Shown here: positions 37,001 through 53,661 of the stretch, piece after piece | Layout of the letters: each line of letters begins with the position of its first letter | Position numbering within the stretch: position 1 is the first letter of the stretch | Assembly (NCBI GenBank): GCA_004009845.1 | Contig: RMBW01000034.1 | Span: forward strand, 186,001-250,000 | Source of the DNA: Davidsoniella eucalypti | Taxonomy: Eukaryota; Ascomycota; Sordariomycetes; Microascales; Ceratocystidaceae | Length of the DNA: 64,000 nucleotides | Direction of reading: 5' to 3' | Notes under the pieces: model-generated | Databases searched by the model: none | Told to the model about the DNA's origin: nothing | What the model saw: the letters and a program-made list of their open reading frames with translations, nothing else | Made by a program: the position numbers and the translations under genes

Positions 37001-38794
37001 TACGAACACCCCTGGATGTCCTAGAGGCATAATGCCAGAGAGCAATATCGAACAATAGTACGGGCTATTTCGGCGCCGGGCCTATAGCCGTATTTGAAAG
37101 TAATTAGCACATTAGTACGTATGATATGAAATGCAACTAATGAACGGCATCAGGGACGGATATCAAATGTGGCTATGTAACCTTCCAGAACAACTTATCT
37201 TGAATTGAGGTCATTTCACACGATAATGCAATGCAGGTCCAATGGGCGTGAGCTGAAGAAGATGCTTGCTTTTTACTACGCAGGAAACAAAGCCAGCCTT
37301 GACTCGCCCGAGCTGTTTGCTTTTCATGATATTAATAGAGTCTTCTAGTAGAGCTTGGGAGGGCAGGACAGGGCAAGCAGAGCACAGTTTCAAACCCTAG
37401 AACATCCCAGAGGATACGTGGTCGTGATATAAGCTCGCTAGTAGAGATTTGTGACAAAAGCCCATCACAAATCACACGGCGAAGTTTCACGGCGATTATA
37501 GCGATGACGATGCAATGTTGGTAAAGATGGAGATAAATAGTAAATGTCACTTTTCTTTCTTGGTTTGATATGGGATCGGCGAGGAAAGAAAAAAAAAAAC
37601 AAAAAAAACAACTTTAAACGGGACCTTTAGAGCCGCCTGATTAGGCAAAAATCAACATGGTCCTAACCAAGGGTCTGAAGCATCCACACAGCCCGATCTG
37701 GCCAATTAGCCACTAGACTGGCACTTCTAAAACAAAAGTGGGGCGAGCTGCCTGGCCTGCAAAAAGAGAAAAAGAGCAGCCTGAACTTGGCTTGTTGTTT
37801 ACTTGTAGCAGCCGCCGCTGTGAAATGGAAAGTGTCCCTTTCTATACCTACTGTATGGTGCAACAAACACCGCTGAACGCAACAGACCGTTCGCTATTAG
37901 CACTCTCGGCCTTTTTCTTAGTCTCTTAGTCTCTCCTGACGATATCTGTAGAGTCGCATTGGCCCAAATGAGTACAGGACTGCGATAGTTGTAGTCTATG
38001 GCTGGATACAGCTAGCAGGAACTGCTAACCTACTAGCTAAATCCCTTAATCAAAGAATCGCCGATGAACACGACGACAGCGACAGTGCAATTAACGTGAC
38101 TAGACTCAATCAAAGCATACTAATATCATCTCGCGATCTGCCTTTTCTTGCTCTCTCCGTTTTTCCTGTTTCTCTTCGCCTTCCTGGTTGGCTGCTTGAC
38201 GATCGCTCTTTGTCTGACTCTGCTGCCCAAGCCCCCTCCAAGCTCTTTAGCTGGCTCAGGCCTATAACCCTCTGTTTCTTGGCCGCTATCGCTGCTACAA
38301 AAGCCCCCCCCTTCGTCACTGCCACTGCACTGCTGGGAACTGTCGATGCAACTGTAACCGCAACCTGAACCCACTGTTGCTACGCACAAACCAAACACTA
38401 AAGGCGCTGAAGCCCCAAACACCCAGCCTACAACTTAATCGGCAACCTATCCTATCCTTCGTCAACCTCTTTCTTTTAGACTCTCTTCACGCTCTGGCTC
38501 CTTCATAACGCCTCGACAACCTCACTTTTTCTGCACCTTGTTCCGTTTCTCTTTTCTCTTCCTATTTTTTTCTTTTTCTTCAACTGTGTTCCGTTTGTCG
38601 TGCGTTTGCCGCTGCTGTATCGACACGCATCTCTTCTGCTACTGGTTTTCTGTTTCTTCCTTATTTCTTTTTCTTCTTCTTCGTCTCGAGCCATATCGCC
38701 ACGGCGCGATCTTTGAACGGCTGAGCCGGTTTTCAAAAGAAAAGGCATCCCGAAGTCTTCGTTTCTCTTCCCCTCTTCGCTTTCTGGCCTGCCC

Positions 38795-38824
38795 ATGAGC
38801 TTTGGCCATCGATTTCGAACTTAA
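38795..38824 (+). promoter_or_regulatory. Candidate upstream ORF in STE11 leader
   Basis: An ATG at 38795 opens 9 codons ending in TAA at 38824, in the pyrimidine-rich region 198 nt before the STE11 start. No other ATG lies between it and the main start. If the transcript begins upstream of it, it could lower translation of the kinase. The transcription start is not known. Confidence 0.35.
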
Positions 38825-39021
38825 TATTCGCTTCTCTCTGCCTAGGGCGCAGTACATAGTACATAGCAACTTGTATCTCGGCCGTCCTCTTGAGTCTTCT
38901 CGTCTCCAACCTCACTGGCCGACTCCTTGTGTTTCTACGGCCCGGCCTATCTGGTGGCCCTATATACTCTTTCTGCCATCTTTTATTCTTATCTTCCACA
39001 CTTACCGCTACAGCAGCTCCA

Positions 39022-41778
39022 ATGGCGATGCTCACCCAAAAAGCCTTTGGCTCGCTTGGCCCAGCCAGCACCGGCCTCGTGCCTCAGATCACCACATCTT
39101 CTCTCCAGCCTGCACGCCGCCCCGCAATCCAGCCCTCAACCCACTCCTTTGCTCTCAGCCCAACCGACTCGTACTTCTCCGACGGCGACGGCCCCGACTC
39201 TGTTAAAAACTGGGACGAGGACCGTGTCTGTGAATACCTCCGGACCGTCAAATGCGGCGAGTACGAGAAGCTCTTCCGCAAGAACCACATCAATGGCGAG
39301 AACCTGCTGGAAATGGACAAGGAGGTGCTCAAGGAGATCGGCGTCGAAAAGGTTGGCGACCGTGTTCGTCTTTTCCTGAGCATCAAGAAGCTCCGGACCA
39401 AGACCTACGCCAACCAGAAGAAGCGCAATAGAGTAAGTCCTCTCGAAAACACTGACTGTGAAACTCCTCCACACATACTAACTAATGGTAAACAGGACTC
39501 GTTTGGTGGCATCGAAGGCTCCCAGTTCTCTCACTCTGCTTCTTCGACGCTGGTCAATAGCACCCGCCAACACACCAACTCGAGCCGCAGCTATCCTCGC
39601 GCTTACCAGGACTCGCTCGCCCCCTCAGATATCGACAAGTCGATCTCTAGAACACAGTCACCCTCGCAGCCGGATGTGCGTTCGAACGCCTCACGCCGCT
39701 ACCCCGGCGGAAACAACGGCTATGCTGGAAACCGCCCTATTGCCGAGACTACCATGTCTTCACGGTTAGCGAACAACAGCCACACCCGCAACAACTCGAG
39801 TCTTGACGGCTCCCTCATGGCTAGCTTGCCCCGAGGCCAAGACGTAATCCGGGTCATCTCTAATGGAGGTGTCACCAAGGTTGTCAAGATCTCTGATTGC
39901 AACACATGTGAGGAGGTTATGCGGGTGACTCTGCGCAAGTTTGCTCTGCGCGAGGACTACGAACGGAACTACTGCTTCTGGGTTCTAACTGGTGTGGATC
40001 CCGACCCTAAACAGTGCCGTCGTCTCGGTGATACTGAGCTGTGGCGCATCATCAAAGACCAGTCTCGGCCCGAGAGAAATCGCCTCATTCTGCGCCGCGT
40101 TTCGGCCTCTGAGCCTGGCGAGGCCGAGCTGGGCCGTGCCGCCGAGATTGCTCTTCAGGAGTCTCAACAGATTCACATGCGTGCTATGGAAACGCAAGAT
40201 AACAAGCGGAGTCAACTCAAGGTGCAAAAGTTGCTGGGCGAGAGCTGGAACGATGGCTTGCAACGGCCCATTGCCCGTGCTCGCTATGCCGCCGATAGCC
40301 CTAAGGACTCTGATGCTGGCTTCGACACTGATAACTCCCTGGGACCTTCCCTGCGCCGCCAGACTAGTAACGGTAGCACATTAAGGCCATTCGGCGGACT
40401 TCGTCCTCCTAGTGAACTGATTACTTCGGATCTGACGTCTTACTTCCCCGATCATGCGCGGGAAGATATTGACCGGACTGCCCGTCTTTCAATCCGTCGC
40501 TCAACTCGTCTGAGCCGCGTCAATCATCGTCTCAGTGTTGCTAGTACCATCAGCTTTGCTTCTACCATTCAAGATGCGCCACCGATACCCACGATCGCCG
40601 ACTCTTGGCTGAACATGTCTGGCTCGAAGCCTCGTGTGCCATCTCGTCTGGGTAACTTCCGTGACTCGGTCGCTTCATCTATGCTTCAGCCTCTGACCGA
40701 AGAGGCTGGCGATCGCAAGTCGTTCCTGGAGTATCCCCCAGGCACTGTTGAGCCTACCGTCATCAACGTCACTGACCCTGAGGGCCACACCATGATGCGC
40801 CGTAGCTACTACGGCGATGACACCGCCACCATCGGCTCCGGCTCCGGTTCTATCCAAGAGCTTCAGGAGGCTCTGAAGGAGGATGGTGAGGAGATGGACG
40901 AGGAGCTACAGAGCTTCCTGTCTGGCGACTCATGGGACGACAACAAGTGGATGAAGGGTGCCTTGATTGGTAAGGGTTCCTTTGGTAGTGTATACCTAGC
41001 CCTACATGCCATCACTGGTGAGCTGCTCGCTGTCAAGCAAGTGCAAGCGCCCTCTGGCGCCAACACGCCAGCAGATCAGCGCAAGAAGAGCATGATCGAT
41101 GCTCTGAAGCGCGAGATCTCGCTGCTACGCGACCTCAAGCACCCTAACATTGTGCAGTACTTGGGCTGCGGTACCTCTGCTGAGTATCTTAACATTTTCC
41201 TCGAGTACGTGCCCGGTGGTTCGGTACAGACCATGCTTAACTCGTATGGCGCTCTTCCAGAGCCGCTAGTACGGTCCTTTGTGCGCCAGATCTTGACTGG
41301 TTTAGAATACCTACACGAGCGCGACATTATCCACCGCGACATCAAGGGAGCCAACATTCTAGTAGACAACAAGGGTACCATCAAGATCTCAGATTTCGGT
41401 ATCTCCAAGAAGATCGAGGCTACCAACATCCTCAACGGTGCCAACAACAACAAGAACCGTCCCTCACTACAGGGCTCCGTCTTTTGGATGGCTCCCGAAG
41501 TCGTCCGCCAAACATCGTATACTCGCAAGGCTGATATCTGGTCTCTCGGCTGCCTGGTGGTGGAGATGATGACTGGTACCCATCCATTCCCCGATTGTAC
41601 ACAGATGCAGGCCATCTTCAAGATTGGCGGAGCAAAAGCCACACCGACGATTCCCGACAACGCCACGTCAGAGGCCAAGGAGTTCTTGGGTAGAACTTTT
41701 GAGATTGATCATAATCTACGGCCAAGTGCTGATGAGCTTATGCTAAGTTCGTTCTTGGCTATTACTACGCCTGCTTGA
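39022..41778 (+). CDS. STE11: MAP kinase kinase kinase Ste11
   Basis: Ste11 phosphorylates MAP kinase kinases in the pheromone/filamentation/pathogenicity cascade and in one branch of the osmotic response. Exons 39022-39432 and 39496-41778 give 898 codons (897 aa). An N-terminal SAM domain (about 60-125) recruits the Ste50-type adaptor, a Ras-association-like domain follows (about 252-340), then a Ser-rich linker. The kinase domain covers about 620-890: GKGSFGSV (about 627-634), ATP Lys in AVKQV (K651), HRDIKGANIL (H750), DFG (D770) and APEVV. The open frame runs upstream to 38890, but only through a TTG. The first ATG in frame is 39022, with another two codons on, and it suits the family N-terminus. 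The single intron is 63 nt with no in-frame stop. It is convergent with ARO1. Confidence 0.96.
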   Translation: MAMLTQKAFGSLGPASTGLVPQITTSSLQPARRPAIQPSTHSFALSPTDSYFSDGDGPDSVKNWDEDRVCEYLRTVKCGEYEKLFRKNHINGENLLEMDKEVLKEIGVEKVGDRVRLFLSIKKLRTKTYANQKKRNRVSPLENTDCETPPHILTNGKQDSFGGIEGSQFSHSASSTLVNSTRQHTNSSRSYPRAYQDSLAPSDIDKSISRTQSPSQPDVRSNASRRYPGGNNGYAGNRPIAETTMSSRLANNSHTRNNSSLDGSLMASLPRGQDVIRVISNGGVTKVVKISDCNTCEEVMRVTLRKFALREDYERNYCFWVLTGVDPDPKQCRRLGDTELWRIIKDQSRPERNRLILRRVSASEPGEAELGRAAEIALQESQQIHMRAMETQDNKRSQLKVQKLLGESWNDGLQRPIARARYAADSPKDSDAGFDTDNSLGPSLRRQTSNGSTLRPFGGLRPPSELITSDLTSYFPDHAREDIDRTARLSIRRSTRLSRVNHRLSVASTISFASTIQDAPPIPTIADSWLNMSGSKPRVPSRLGNFRDSVASSMLQPLTEEAGDRKSFLEYPPGTVEPTVINVTDPEGHTMMRRSYYGDDTATIGSGSGSIQELQEALKEDGEEMDEELQSFLSGDSWDDNKWMKGALIGKGSFGSVYLALHAITGELLAVKQVQAPSGANTPADQRKKSMIDALKREISLLRDLKHPNIVQYLGCGTSAEYLNIFLEYVPGGSVQTMLNSYGALPEPLVRSFVRQILTGLEYLHERDIIHRDIKGANILVDNKGTIKISDFGISKKIEATNILNGANNNKNRPSLQGSVFWMAPEVVRQTSYTRKADIWSLGCLVVEMMTGTHPFPDCTQMQAIFKIGGAKATPTIPDNATSEAKEFLGRTFEIDHNLRPSADELMLSSFLAITTPA
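39433..39495 (+). other. Stop-free, frame-preserving intron of STE11
   Basis: The intron has a GTAAGT donor, a CTAAC branch site and a CAG acceptor. It is exactly 21 codons long without a stop. Retention would add 21 residues just after the SAM domain instead of truncating the kinase. Confidence 0.75.
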
Positions 41779-42635
41779 ACACCCAAAAAAGTCGTCTGGG
41801 CGACCTTGATTATCCTGTAAAAAAAAATTGAGAGAAAGAAAATCCTTTTAAACAAGGGATATTCTTTATTTCACTATAACTTGAAAAAGAAGGATATTTC
41901 TTCATTATGAATGAGGAATATGATCATATATAATTCTTTTTTTTGAGTTGAAATCTATTTTTCTAAGTGGCTTTTTTAACGTCTTCGACAACTGCCTTCT
42001 TTCTACATATACTACCCTACCTTTCTTACATTCTTTTATTTTTGCACACCCTTTTTTTTAACTTCTAATATTCCTCAAAAAGAAAGCCCTTTTTTTTTTT
42101 TTGTCTTTTTGTTTTTTTTCTTTCTCATTTTCTTTCGATCTCGAAGCGACGTTGTGTTTTCTTCTTTCTCTCTTCTTCTACTTTCTGGTGTTTGTAGTTT
42201 TCTAGGGCCTCCTTTTTCAACCTCTTTCGGATATTTTTCTTTTTTCGTGGTCTTCCTAGCTTAGCTTTTTGTTGTTATCTTGTTATTTTTTTTTTTCGTT
42301 TTATGAGTCCAAGTATGATGATGAATAAATACTATGTAGTAGGACAAGAATATTCTATCTATTTTTTTTTTCTCCCTGACCATTTTTTTCCAAATATAAA
42401 GAATGATTATATATATACGTGCAATTCTAACTTGTTTGTTTGTCTGTCACTTTGTGGGCTGATATATGATATCTAATATATGATGTTATTTTGAGATAAA
42501 TAGCAAAAACTGTATATAAATCAAGATATAGAAAAATCGAATAAGACTAGATGATGAACCATTACTTTTTTTGTAGGAAGGACTCGCATAATTTTAGTGG
42601 CCGTTTTAGCTCAGATACAACCAACTCTTGACTAC
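41779..42635. other. Convergent intergenic, STE11/ARO1 3' ends
   Basis: This 857-bp region is extremely T-rich on the + strand, with repeated T8-T12 runs, and lies between two convergent stop codons. It contains both 3' untranslated regions. No additional gene is visible. Confidence 0.5.
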
Positions 42636-47688
<5,053 letters not shown>

Positions 47689-47747
47689 CTATTATAGATT
47701 CGAAAAAATACGCTTAAATAGGAACAAAGCGCTGTGAAATTGACGAA

Positions 47748-47753
47748 TGACTC
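47748..47753 (+). promoter_or_regulatory. Gcn4/Cpc1-type core TGACTC upstream of ARO1
   Basis: Hexamer core 225 bp upstream of the ARO1 start; a second, inverted core is at 47937-47942. ARO1 is a classical target of general amino acid control in other fungi. The core alone is weak evidence. Confidence 0.3.
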
Positions 47754-48181
47754 CCGGCAGAAAATCTTAGCTGGAAGACGTGATTGGAAGATGGCGATGG
47801 AAATATGCTAAGAAAAAGTTAGTAAGAAGAGGAAAGAAAAAAAAGGTAAATAATGGGATGCCGACAGACTAATGATAGGAACGATTTATCCGCGGTTTCC
47901 TCACTTGAAGAAGGCAAACTAGCAGCGGCTGAAACAGAGTCAGTCAAGTTGACCAAAAGACAAAAGATAAGAAGCCAAAAGACAAGAAGCCCCCAGTGTT
48001 GTCTTGATATCCTTCGACAATGAAGGTAAATATAAAATATAATGCGTTTTGTGTTGCAGAACTCTTCAGATAAAACCAAAACAAGGGCACATCATATACA
48101 ATATATGTATCGTTCTATCGGAAATCAACGAAAGACTCACAAAACAAGCAGAAAGCTCGGCCCTCGTTGCATCAAAAAAGC

Positions 48182-48240
48182 ACGCTTGATTTTCCAAATG
48201 AACCGAACGCTTGATCTTCCAAATGAACCGGACGCTTGAT
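48182..48240 (+). repeat. 25-bp tandem repeat, 2.4 copies
   Basis: The unit starts ACGCTTGATYTTCCAAATGA and is repeated at 48182 and 48207, with a partial third copy from 48232. Copies differ by one or two bases. No coding sense is apparent. Confidence 0.8.
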
Positions 48241-48983
48241 CTGACTAACAACTTTCAATATCAATGTTTTAAGCCTAGGGAAATTTGTACGTTAAGAGTC
48301 ATCCATGGTCCGGCTCTTATCGCCTCCCCCAAAATCCAAAAAGCTTCTCGCACCAACTTTTTTTTTTTCAAGACTAGCATGTTGTGCTATTGGCTAATCT
48401 AGCGCAAGGCTCATCCACAAGTGAGTGTGTAATCTAGCATTCTTAGTATATATCCTTTCTAATTGGACCTAGTTAGCTCACTGCCCTTTTGTCTACCGAC
48501 TTCGGCCCGAACTGGTAGCTGCTTCGACAACCGCAAGTTCTCGCCTTCATGACAAATATGTATATAAAACGCTACTTATCGGATTAAGCCGCTGAAACCA
48601 CAACCAAATAAGGATAGCCATACACAGATATAACGTATCCCATTCTATTTACGAGATCTCACACTTCTGCAATGTTCATATATTGTCATGTTTTTTTCTC
48701 TTCGATTCATGTCCAACACATCTACCATACAATCTTACCTCAATTAGGTGTTGAATTTGTGACGCATTATATCCTTGAAACGCTACATAGGATCAATGAG
48801 TTCAAGAGAAGGAATTATCCTTGAAACTACTGCTGAACCTCACCAGACGAAGGGGTAGAGTGAGTAATCAATCCTTGTCGCTGATCAAAAGCGGATTTCA
48901 ATCTAAATATTCCCCCATTTACAACCATGTCGCTTCTAGCGTCTATTTAGTCGCGTATGCTTCCCGCGCGGATCTACGAAGAT

Positions 48984-49009
48984 AGGGTTATCCCGAAACA
49001 CTAGGGTTA
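48984..49009 (+). promoter_or_regulatory. Paired AGGGTTA motif, direct repeat
   Basis: AGGGTTA occurs at 48984-48990 and 49003-49009, same orientation, 19 bp apart, with the flank TAGGGTTAT shared by both. The site is about 1.46 kb upstream of ARO1. Confidence 0.45.
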
Positions 49010-50507
49010 TAACTAATAGCGAATTTACTCTTTTTTCTCTCAAGAAGGTGTAGTATAGAATACTCAGGATCGCTCCATGTTTACAGTAGGAGCTTGCAGG
49101 TGGTTTAGGGAACAGGCACGGGCAAAATTTAAAGATTATCATGAGAGCTTCGACATGAAAATGCCACGATGGAATGTCACGGGTGTGGCAAAGACAAGGA
49201 AAGTGGACTTGTCGCAAAAGGCTGAAGTCTTGGGGCAGAGTGTTCACTAAAAACTACGCATGACTATGAAAGGCAGAAGAACACTGGCAAAAAAGGCATA
49301 AAAATAAGCACAGACGCTGCAGAGAGAGCAGGGCTGAGGATCATGGAAATATCTCTTCTTTTTCCTTTTGTTTTTTATTAGTATTTATATTGGTTTTTCT
49401 TTTCTTTTCTTTTTGCTTTAAAAGGAGACGTAGGTGTTGCTACTGTAAAAGGGATGGATGCCAGACTAGTCTGAGCAGTCCCGGATACTAGGAACATAGA
49501 AAATTGGAGTTGAAAAGGAACTCTTAGATAAATCTCTACAGCAGTATAGAATACATATGGTGGTAAGCACGACTGCTTGCTTCATTATTCTGTTGAAGAA
49601 TATGGCTTCGATTGGCTGCTACGACAACCTGCAACTATAACAGTGACGTTGTCGGCTCGCTCGTTATCTCTAACCTTGCCGTTTTTAGTACTGTGTAACA
49701 TGCAACGCAGGTTATCCCCAATGCCACGAGAACCATTAATACGCTCCGAGTTCTCTTCACAGTGTCACAGTACTCTAGTGAGGGCCTGTGTAGCCGTGCA
49801 ACTCACATCTATCCAGTAACTAGCTTGACGTTGTATAATCTTGAGACGCCAAATATAGTCGCGTCAACCAAGGAGCTGACTCGCTGTTCGGTCCATCTAG
49901 TCCTTGGTATACTATGCTGTCTATCTACTAGATATCGTCATCTGGAAGCTATTACCGGCTGCTATAAAGCTATCTACAAATAGAGCCTTTACAGCTTCCT
50001 CAAGTGGACTTGCTAAAAGGCATTCCCATCCAGAATTGTGGCGTGTGATATGTATACATGTGACGTGCTAACTATTTTCGGCAACGCACCATGGTAATTC
50101 TAACAGACAGCCCGCATTGTTCTTATGGTTGTGTCTATATTGTATCTTACATCTATGTGGACTAACTGCTCTCTTTAGCTTAGTCCTTTTCACTTTCTTT
50201 GCACCGCCTCCTTGCAAATAGCTTGTTCGCTTCTATGTATTTAGATCAACTACGATCTAGAGCATGGTTCTACTTTTGTGTTTCGTCACATTTTGAGAGA
50301 CTATCCTTTCTGTCTTCCTATAGCTTCAAGCATCTCCAAGCTGTGCCCTCAGACATCTTCTACTCAGCTACTAAGAAGCCATGGATCGGGCGCTTGTTGA
50401 TTGAACAAAGGTCGACGGCGGTCTCCCAAGCCTAACCGCCACCGGAGCGGAGCGCCCCAAGACTCGCTATGAAGTCCAAAGCTCAATTGAAAAGCTGGCT
50501 ATTGGAA

Positions 50508-50587
50508 GTGTCCAGAAGAGGCTCGAACCCATGTTTGAAAATTGCCGACAGCAGCACAGTCTTAACCAGACTCGCCTAAAGTTACAC
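50508..50587 (-). other. Degenerate class II tRNA-like sequence
   Basis: On the minus strand the 80-nt segment has a Ser/Leu-type A-box region (GGCGAGTCTGGTTAAG) and a B box (GGGTTCGAGCC, 50530-50520), and its ends pair over 4 bp (GTGT/ACAC). The rest of the acceptor and the anticodon stem do not fold. It is probably a tRNA relic or a second SINE head. I do not call a working tRNA. Confidence 0.35.
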
Positions 50588-52158
50588 CACAAATAGAGGT
50601 GGCATTGGCACTCATTCCGAGCGTGCAGGAAACAATGGTACGGACCACATCAAGATTTGCACTCGACCATACCGAAAAAAAACAAGGAATTGACGAACAA
50701 GGAGCGAGAAGACATGCTGAAGTTCGACGTTGCCATCATTCCATCATACGACATTAGACAAGAGCCTGGCGAGACATTGTAAGATTCCCAACATTGTTTT
50801 CAACTCCTTCTCCTTCAATCGGGACTGGAAGATAGGGCATTTATCGTTTCTTTTCTTCAACGAAGCCTGGAATTGCGTTGGCAGCGATAATGGCGGATGA
50901 TAGACCTACGTTAGAAAAAGTGTTTAATGTCGTAAAAATATGTCGGTAGTCGAAGTGGCTTTGCTGTTCTAGTCAGACCCCTCCTAAGATTATCGTGTAA
51001 CGTTCAGACTATTACTTAAAATGCCTATATATTGCCCCAATGTCTCTACTCCTTGAAATCTTCTCTTCCCGCTTCAAACAATCCCGCTATTTTTGCCTAA
51101 TTTCCATATCAATCATAGCTTCTTGTGCTTGTCAGATAGCATCTCTATTTCCAAAATATTTTGCCCTTCTTTCCTCATTTTAGCTTGCGTACTAAAGGCG
51201 GCTATGAAGTGTATTTGTTTTCTTAACAAGTCGTAGTCGTCACCATGATATTTTCCCTTAGGTGAGCTGTAATTTGCAATCGGCAATCTCTGTCCAGACA
51301 CAGTATCACGACTTAGGGAGATAGATGTATGCTTGTATGTGATTAGATAATATTATATCGTGAATGATGGCTGTGACTTAACCAATAAATGTGGTATAGC
51401 TGTGGCACACGTTGCATGTTCATTTTACATAAGTCACGGAAGAAACAAAAAAAAGAGATAGTTAGAAAGTCATCAAGATATTTGTATATCATTACTATGT
51501 ATTTTTTAGTAAAAAAAATTGAAACCGGTATTCATGATTATACCGGTAGTTTAGTGGATATATCTCATGTGATCTATCCAAGATGGTTGAATAGTAAGTA
51601 AGAAAGCTCTGTATGGGTTGGATATCATAATAAGACCTGCGATTCCTCGTAGAGGAATAGGGAGACGAAGATAAATGACAAAAAATAAAAAAAAAAAAAT
51701 AAAGAAAACAAGAAACAATGCTTCTGGCACCCTAGCCGATTCAAGGGGGCGTAATTTTGACAGTAGATGAGGTGGAAAGAAAGATGTGTATAAATAGAGA
51801 AACACTGAATAGATTTCACGAGACAAATGGCTGTAGATCAAGACATTATGCTGATAGCCCCAAAAAAAATAAAAAAATAAAAAATAATAGGAAAATGATG
51901 TTATGCGGCGAAGTGAAGCGTTAAGGGTAAAAGACCAAGTCAATTCGTAGAGAAGTGCTTGCATGGGGAGAGAAGATCCAGCCTCTCGTAGGCACCGCGT
52001 TGTTTTAGTTCTTTTGATTTTCTTCGATCTCTTTCGCTAGAAAATGCGGAGTAGAGAAGCCGAAGTAAGAGTAGATGTCCCGATGGGTGAGGAATAAACA
52101 ACAGTAAAAGAATTGTATATATGTTGGAACAAAAGTCCAGCAAACCCGAAAGGGCGGC

Positions 52159-53661
52159 TTACATGATCACAGCACTGATGACAACCACAATGGCAGAGAA
52201 CATGGACGTGCCTAGAGGAGCAGACATGAAGCAGCTCAAGCTCTTCTTGTCACTGGCGTGTGATGTGCTAGATCCGGTGCTGTTAGACACTTGGCCACCC
52301 TGGACAACGCCGGCCGTGGCCTGCACGGGATCTGACACGGCCGTGGCACCGGGAACCGTCGCGTTGTTACCGGGGATCTCCTGAATGTTGCTCGTAGTCA
52401 CGTTGAACTTGGTTTGAGCAAGAGATATCTCATTGCGGTCCAGGTTGTACACGAGGTAAGCAGAGCGAAGGAAGGTATCACCCAGAACAACTGTAGATTG
52501 GCCGGCAGGGGCGATGCCAAATAGGCAAGCCTTTTCGCCGTTGTTGAAAGTGACATCATTGCCATCAGTGTCAGTGACAGCTAACACCATTTCGTTCATA
52601 GGCACGTTGATAGTGGGCTCGGAGAAAGTAAAGTTGAAGCTAAGATCGGTTTCATTAGCCAGAGTGCAGGCAACGAAAGCGACCTGTTCGCTGCTGCTGT
52701 AATAGGCATCGACCTTGTTGTAGATTGTGTCGACAATGTCGTCTGGTAGGTAAGTCAAACTGCTTCCAGAATCTAATAGAACAGCTTGAGCTAGGTTGTC
52801 ACCAAGGGTGTCGCTGCCTATGCTAACTCCGGTCATGGTAATCAGGAACTCGGAGTACAGGCCGTTGTACTGGCTCTGAACAGGGACAGTGTATAGGCTT
52901 CCAGTGTACTTGTCTGAGTCGACACCACCGAAGAGAACATTGCCAGTGCTAGCGTCTAGGTCGTTGAGGTACAGACTGTAAGACTGGGATGAAATCAAGC
53001 CAGAGTCGACCATTTTTTGTGGCAAGTTAGCGTATGGTTTGAGACCAGCACGACCAACTTGGACCTCATTGAGTGGGTAACCGATACCCAGAATGGCCTG
53101 GCCAGAAGAACTTGTGTAACCAACACCGAACTGGAAGCTTTCGACTGTTGAGCCACCGATGCTGAAAGTATCACTGACAAAATCACCAGAGGCACCGGAG
53201 CCATCGACATAGGAGATATTGAAGTAGGAGCCGATGTAGCTGTATGTTGAGGATGCGTTGGGGTTGTAAGTTCCGGACTGGGCGCATGGGTCGCCTGAGG
53301 ACTGGCAGAGGGTTGAGCCATTGAAGTTAATCCATAGATCAGAAGAGCCGGTATCTAGGTGCATGCGAATGGATTGTGCCGGGGTTCCAACAGTGCCGTT
53401 GGCAAAGTAAAGAGTTTCCTATCCAAGTGTTAGAGAGATAAACAATCAAGACTACTAAGATACTGAAGTGAGACATACAAGATTTTCAACAGTAGCTTCG
53501 ATACTACGACGACGGACACGGTCCCGTTTTGCTGGGTTGCTGACATGTGAGCGTTGAGTATCGAGACTGACAACACGAGGTTGAGACTGAACGCTTGAGC
53601 GAATGGAAGATGCTGCTGAAGCTCCTAGAATGGAAGCGGAGAGTAGTGTATGAATCAACAT
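52159..53661 (-). CDS. Secreted, probably GPI-anchored aspartic protease (yapsin-like)
   Basis: This pepsin-family (A1) protease is probably displayed at the cell surface. Exons 53661-53479 and 53418-52159 give 481 codons (480 aa). A hydrophobic signal peptide (about 1-17) is followed by a propeptide with basic sites (KR at 45-46, RRR at about 50-52). The catalytic Asp residues are in DTGSSDLW (D83) and DSGSSLTYL (D277). A Ser/Thr/Asn-rich segment leads to a hydrophobic C-terminus (SAIVVVISAVIM), typical of a GPI signal or a membrane anchor. The overall pattern matches fungal yapsins and OPSB-type proteases; which subgroup cannot be settled here. It lies alone between long non-coding regions. 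Confidence 0.9.

Larger units (their letters stand above)
30512..39021. other. 8.5-kb intergenic region upstream of STE11
   Basis: No gene is supported. The left end holds the PHA2 promoter, with TGACTC cores at 30677-30682 and 30859-30864 and the AGGGTTA inverted repeat at 31047-31070. The middle is AT-rich with homopolymers, including an A25 tract at 35366-35390. From about 38100 to 39020 the + strand is pyrimidine-rich, as expected for a fungal promoter and leader, and it contains a 9-codon upstream ORF at 38795-38824. Confidence 0.5.

Noticed and set aside
38890..39021. Upstream extension of STE11 with 44 more residues
   Set aside because: The extension begins with TTG, not ATG, and encodes no family-like sequence; the first in-frame ATG is 39022.
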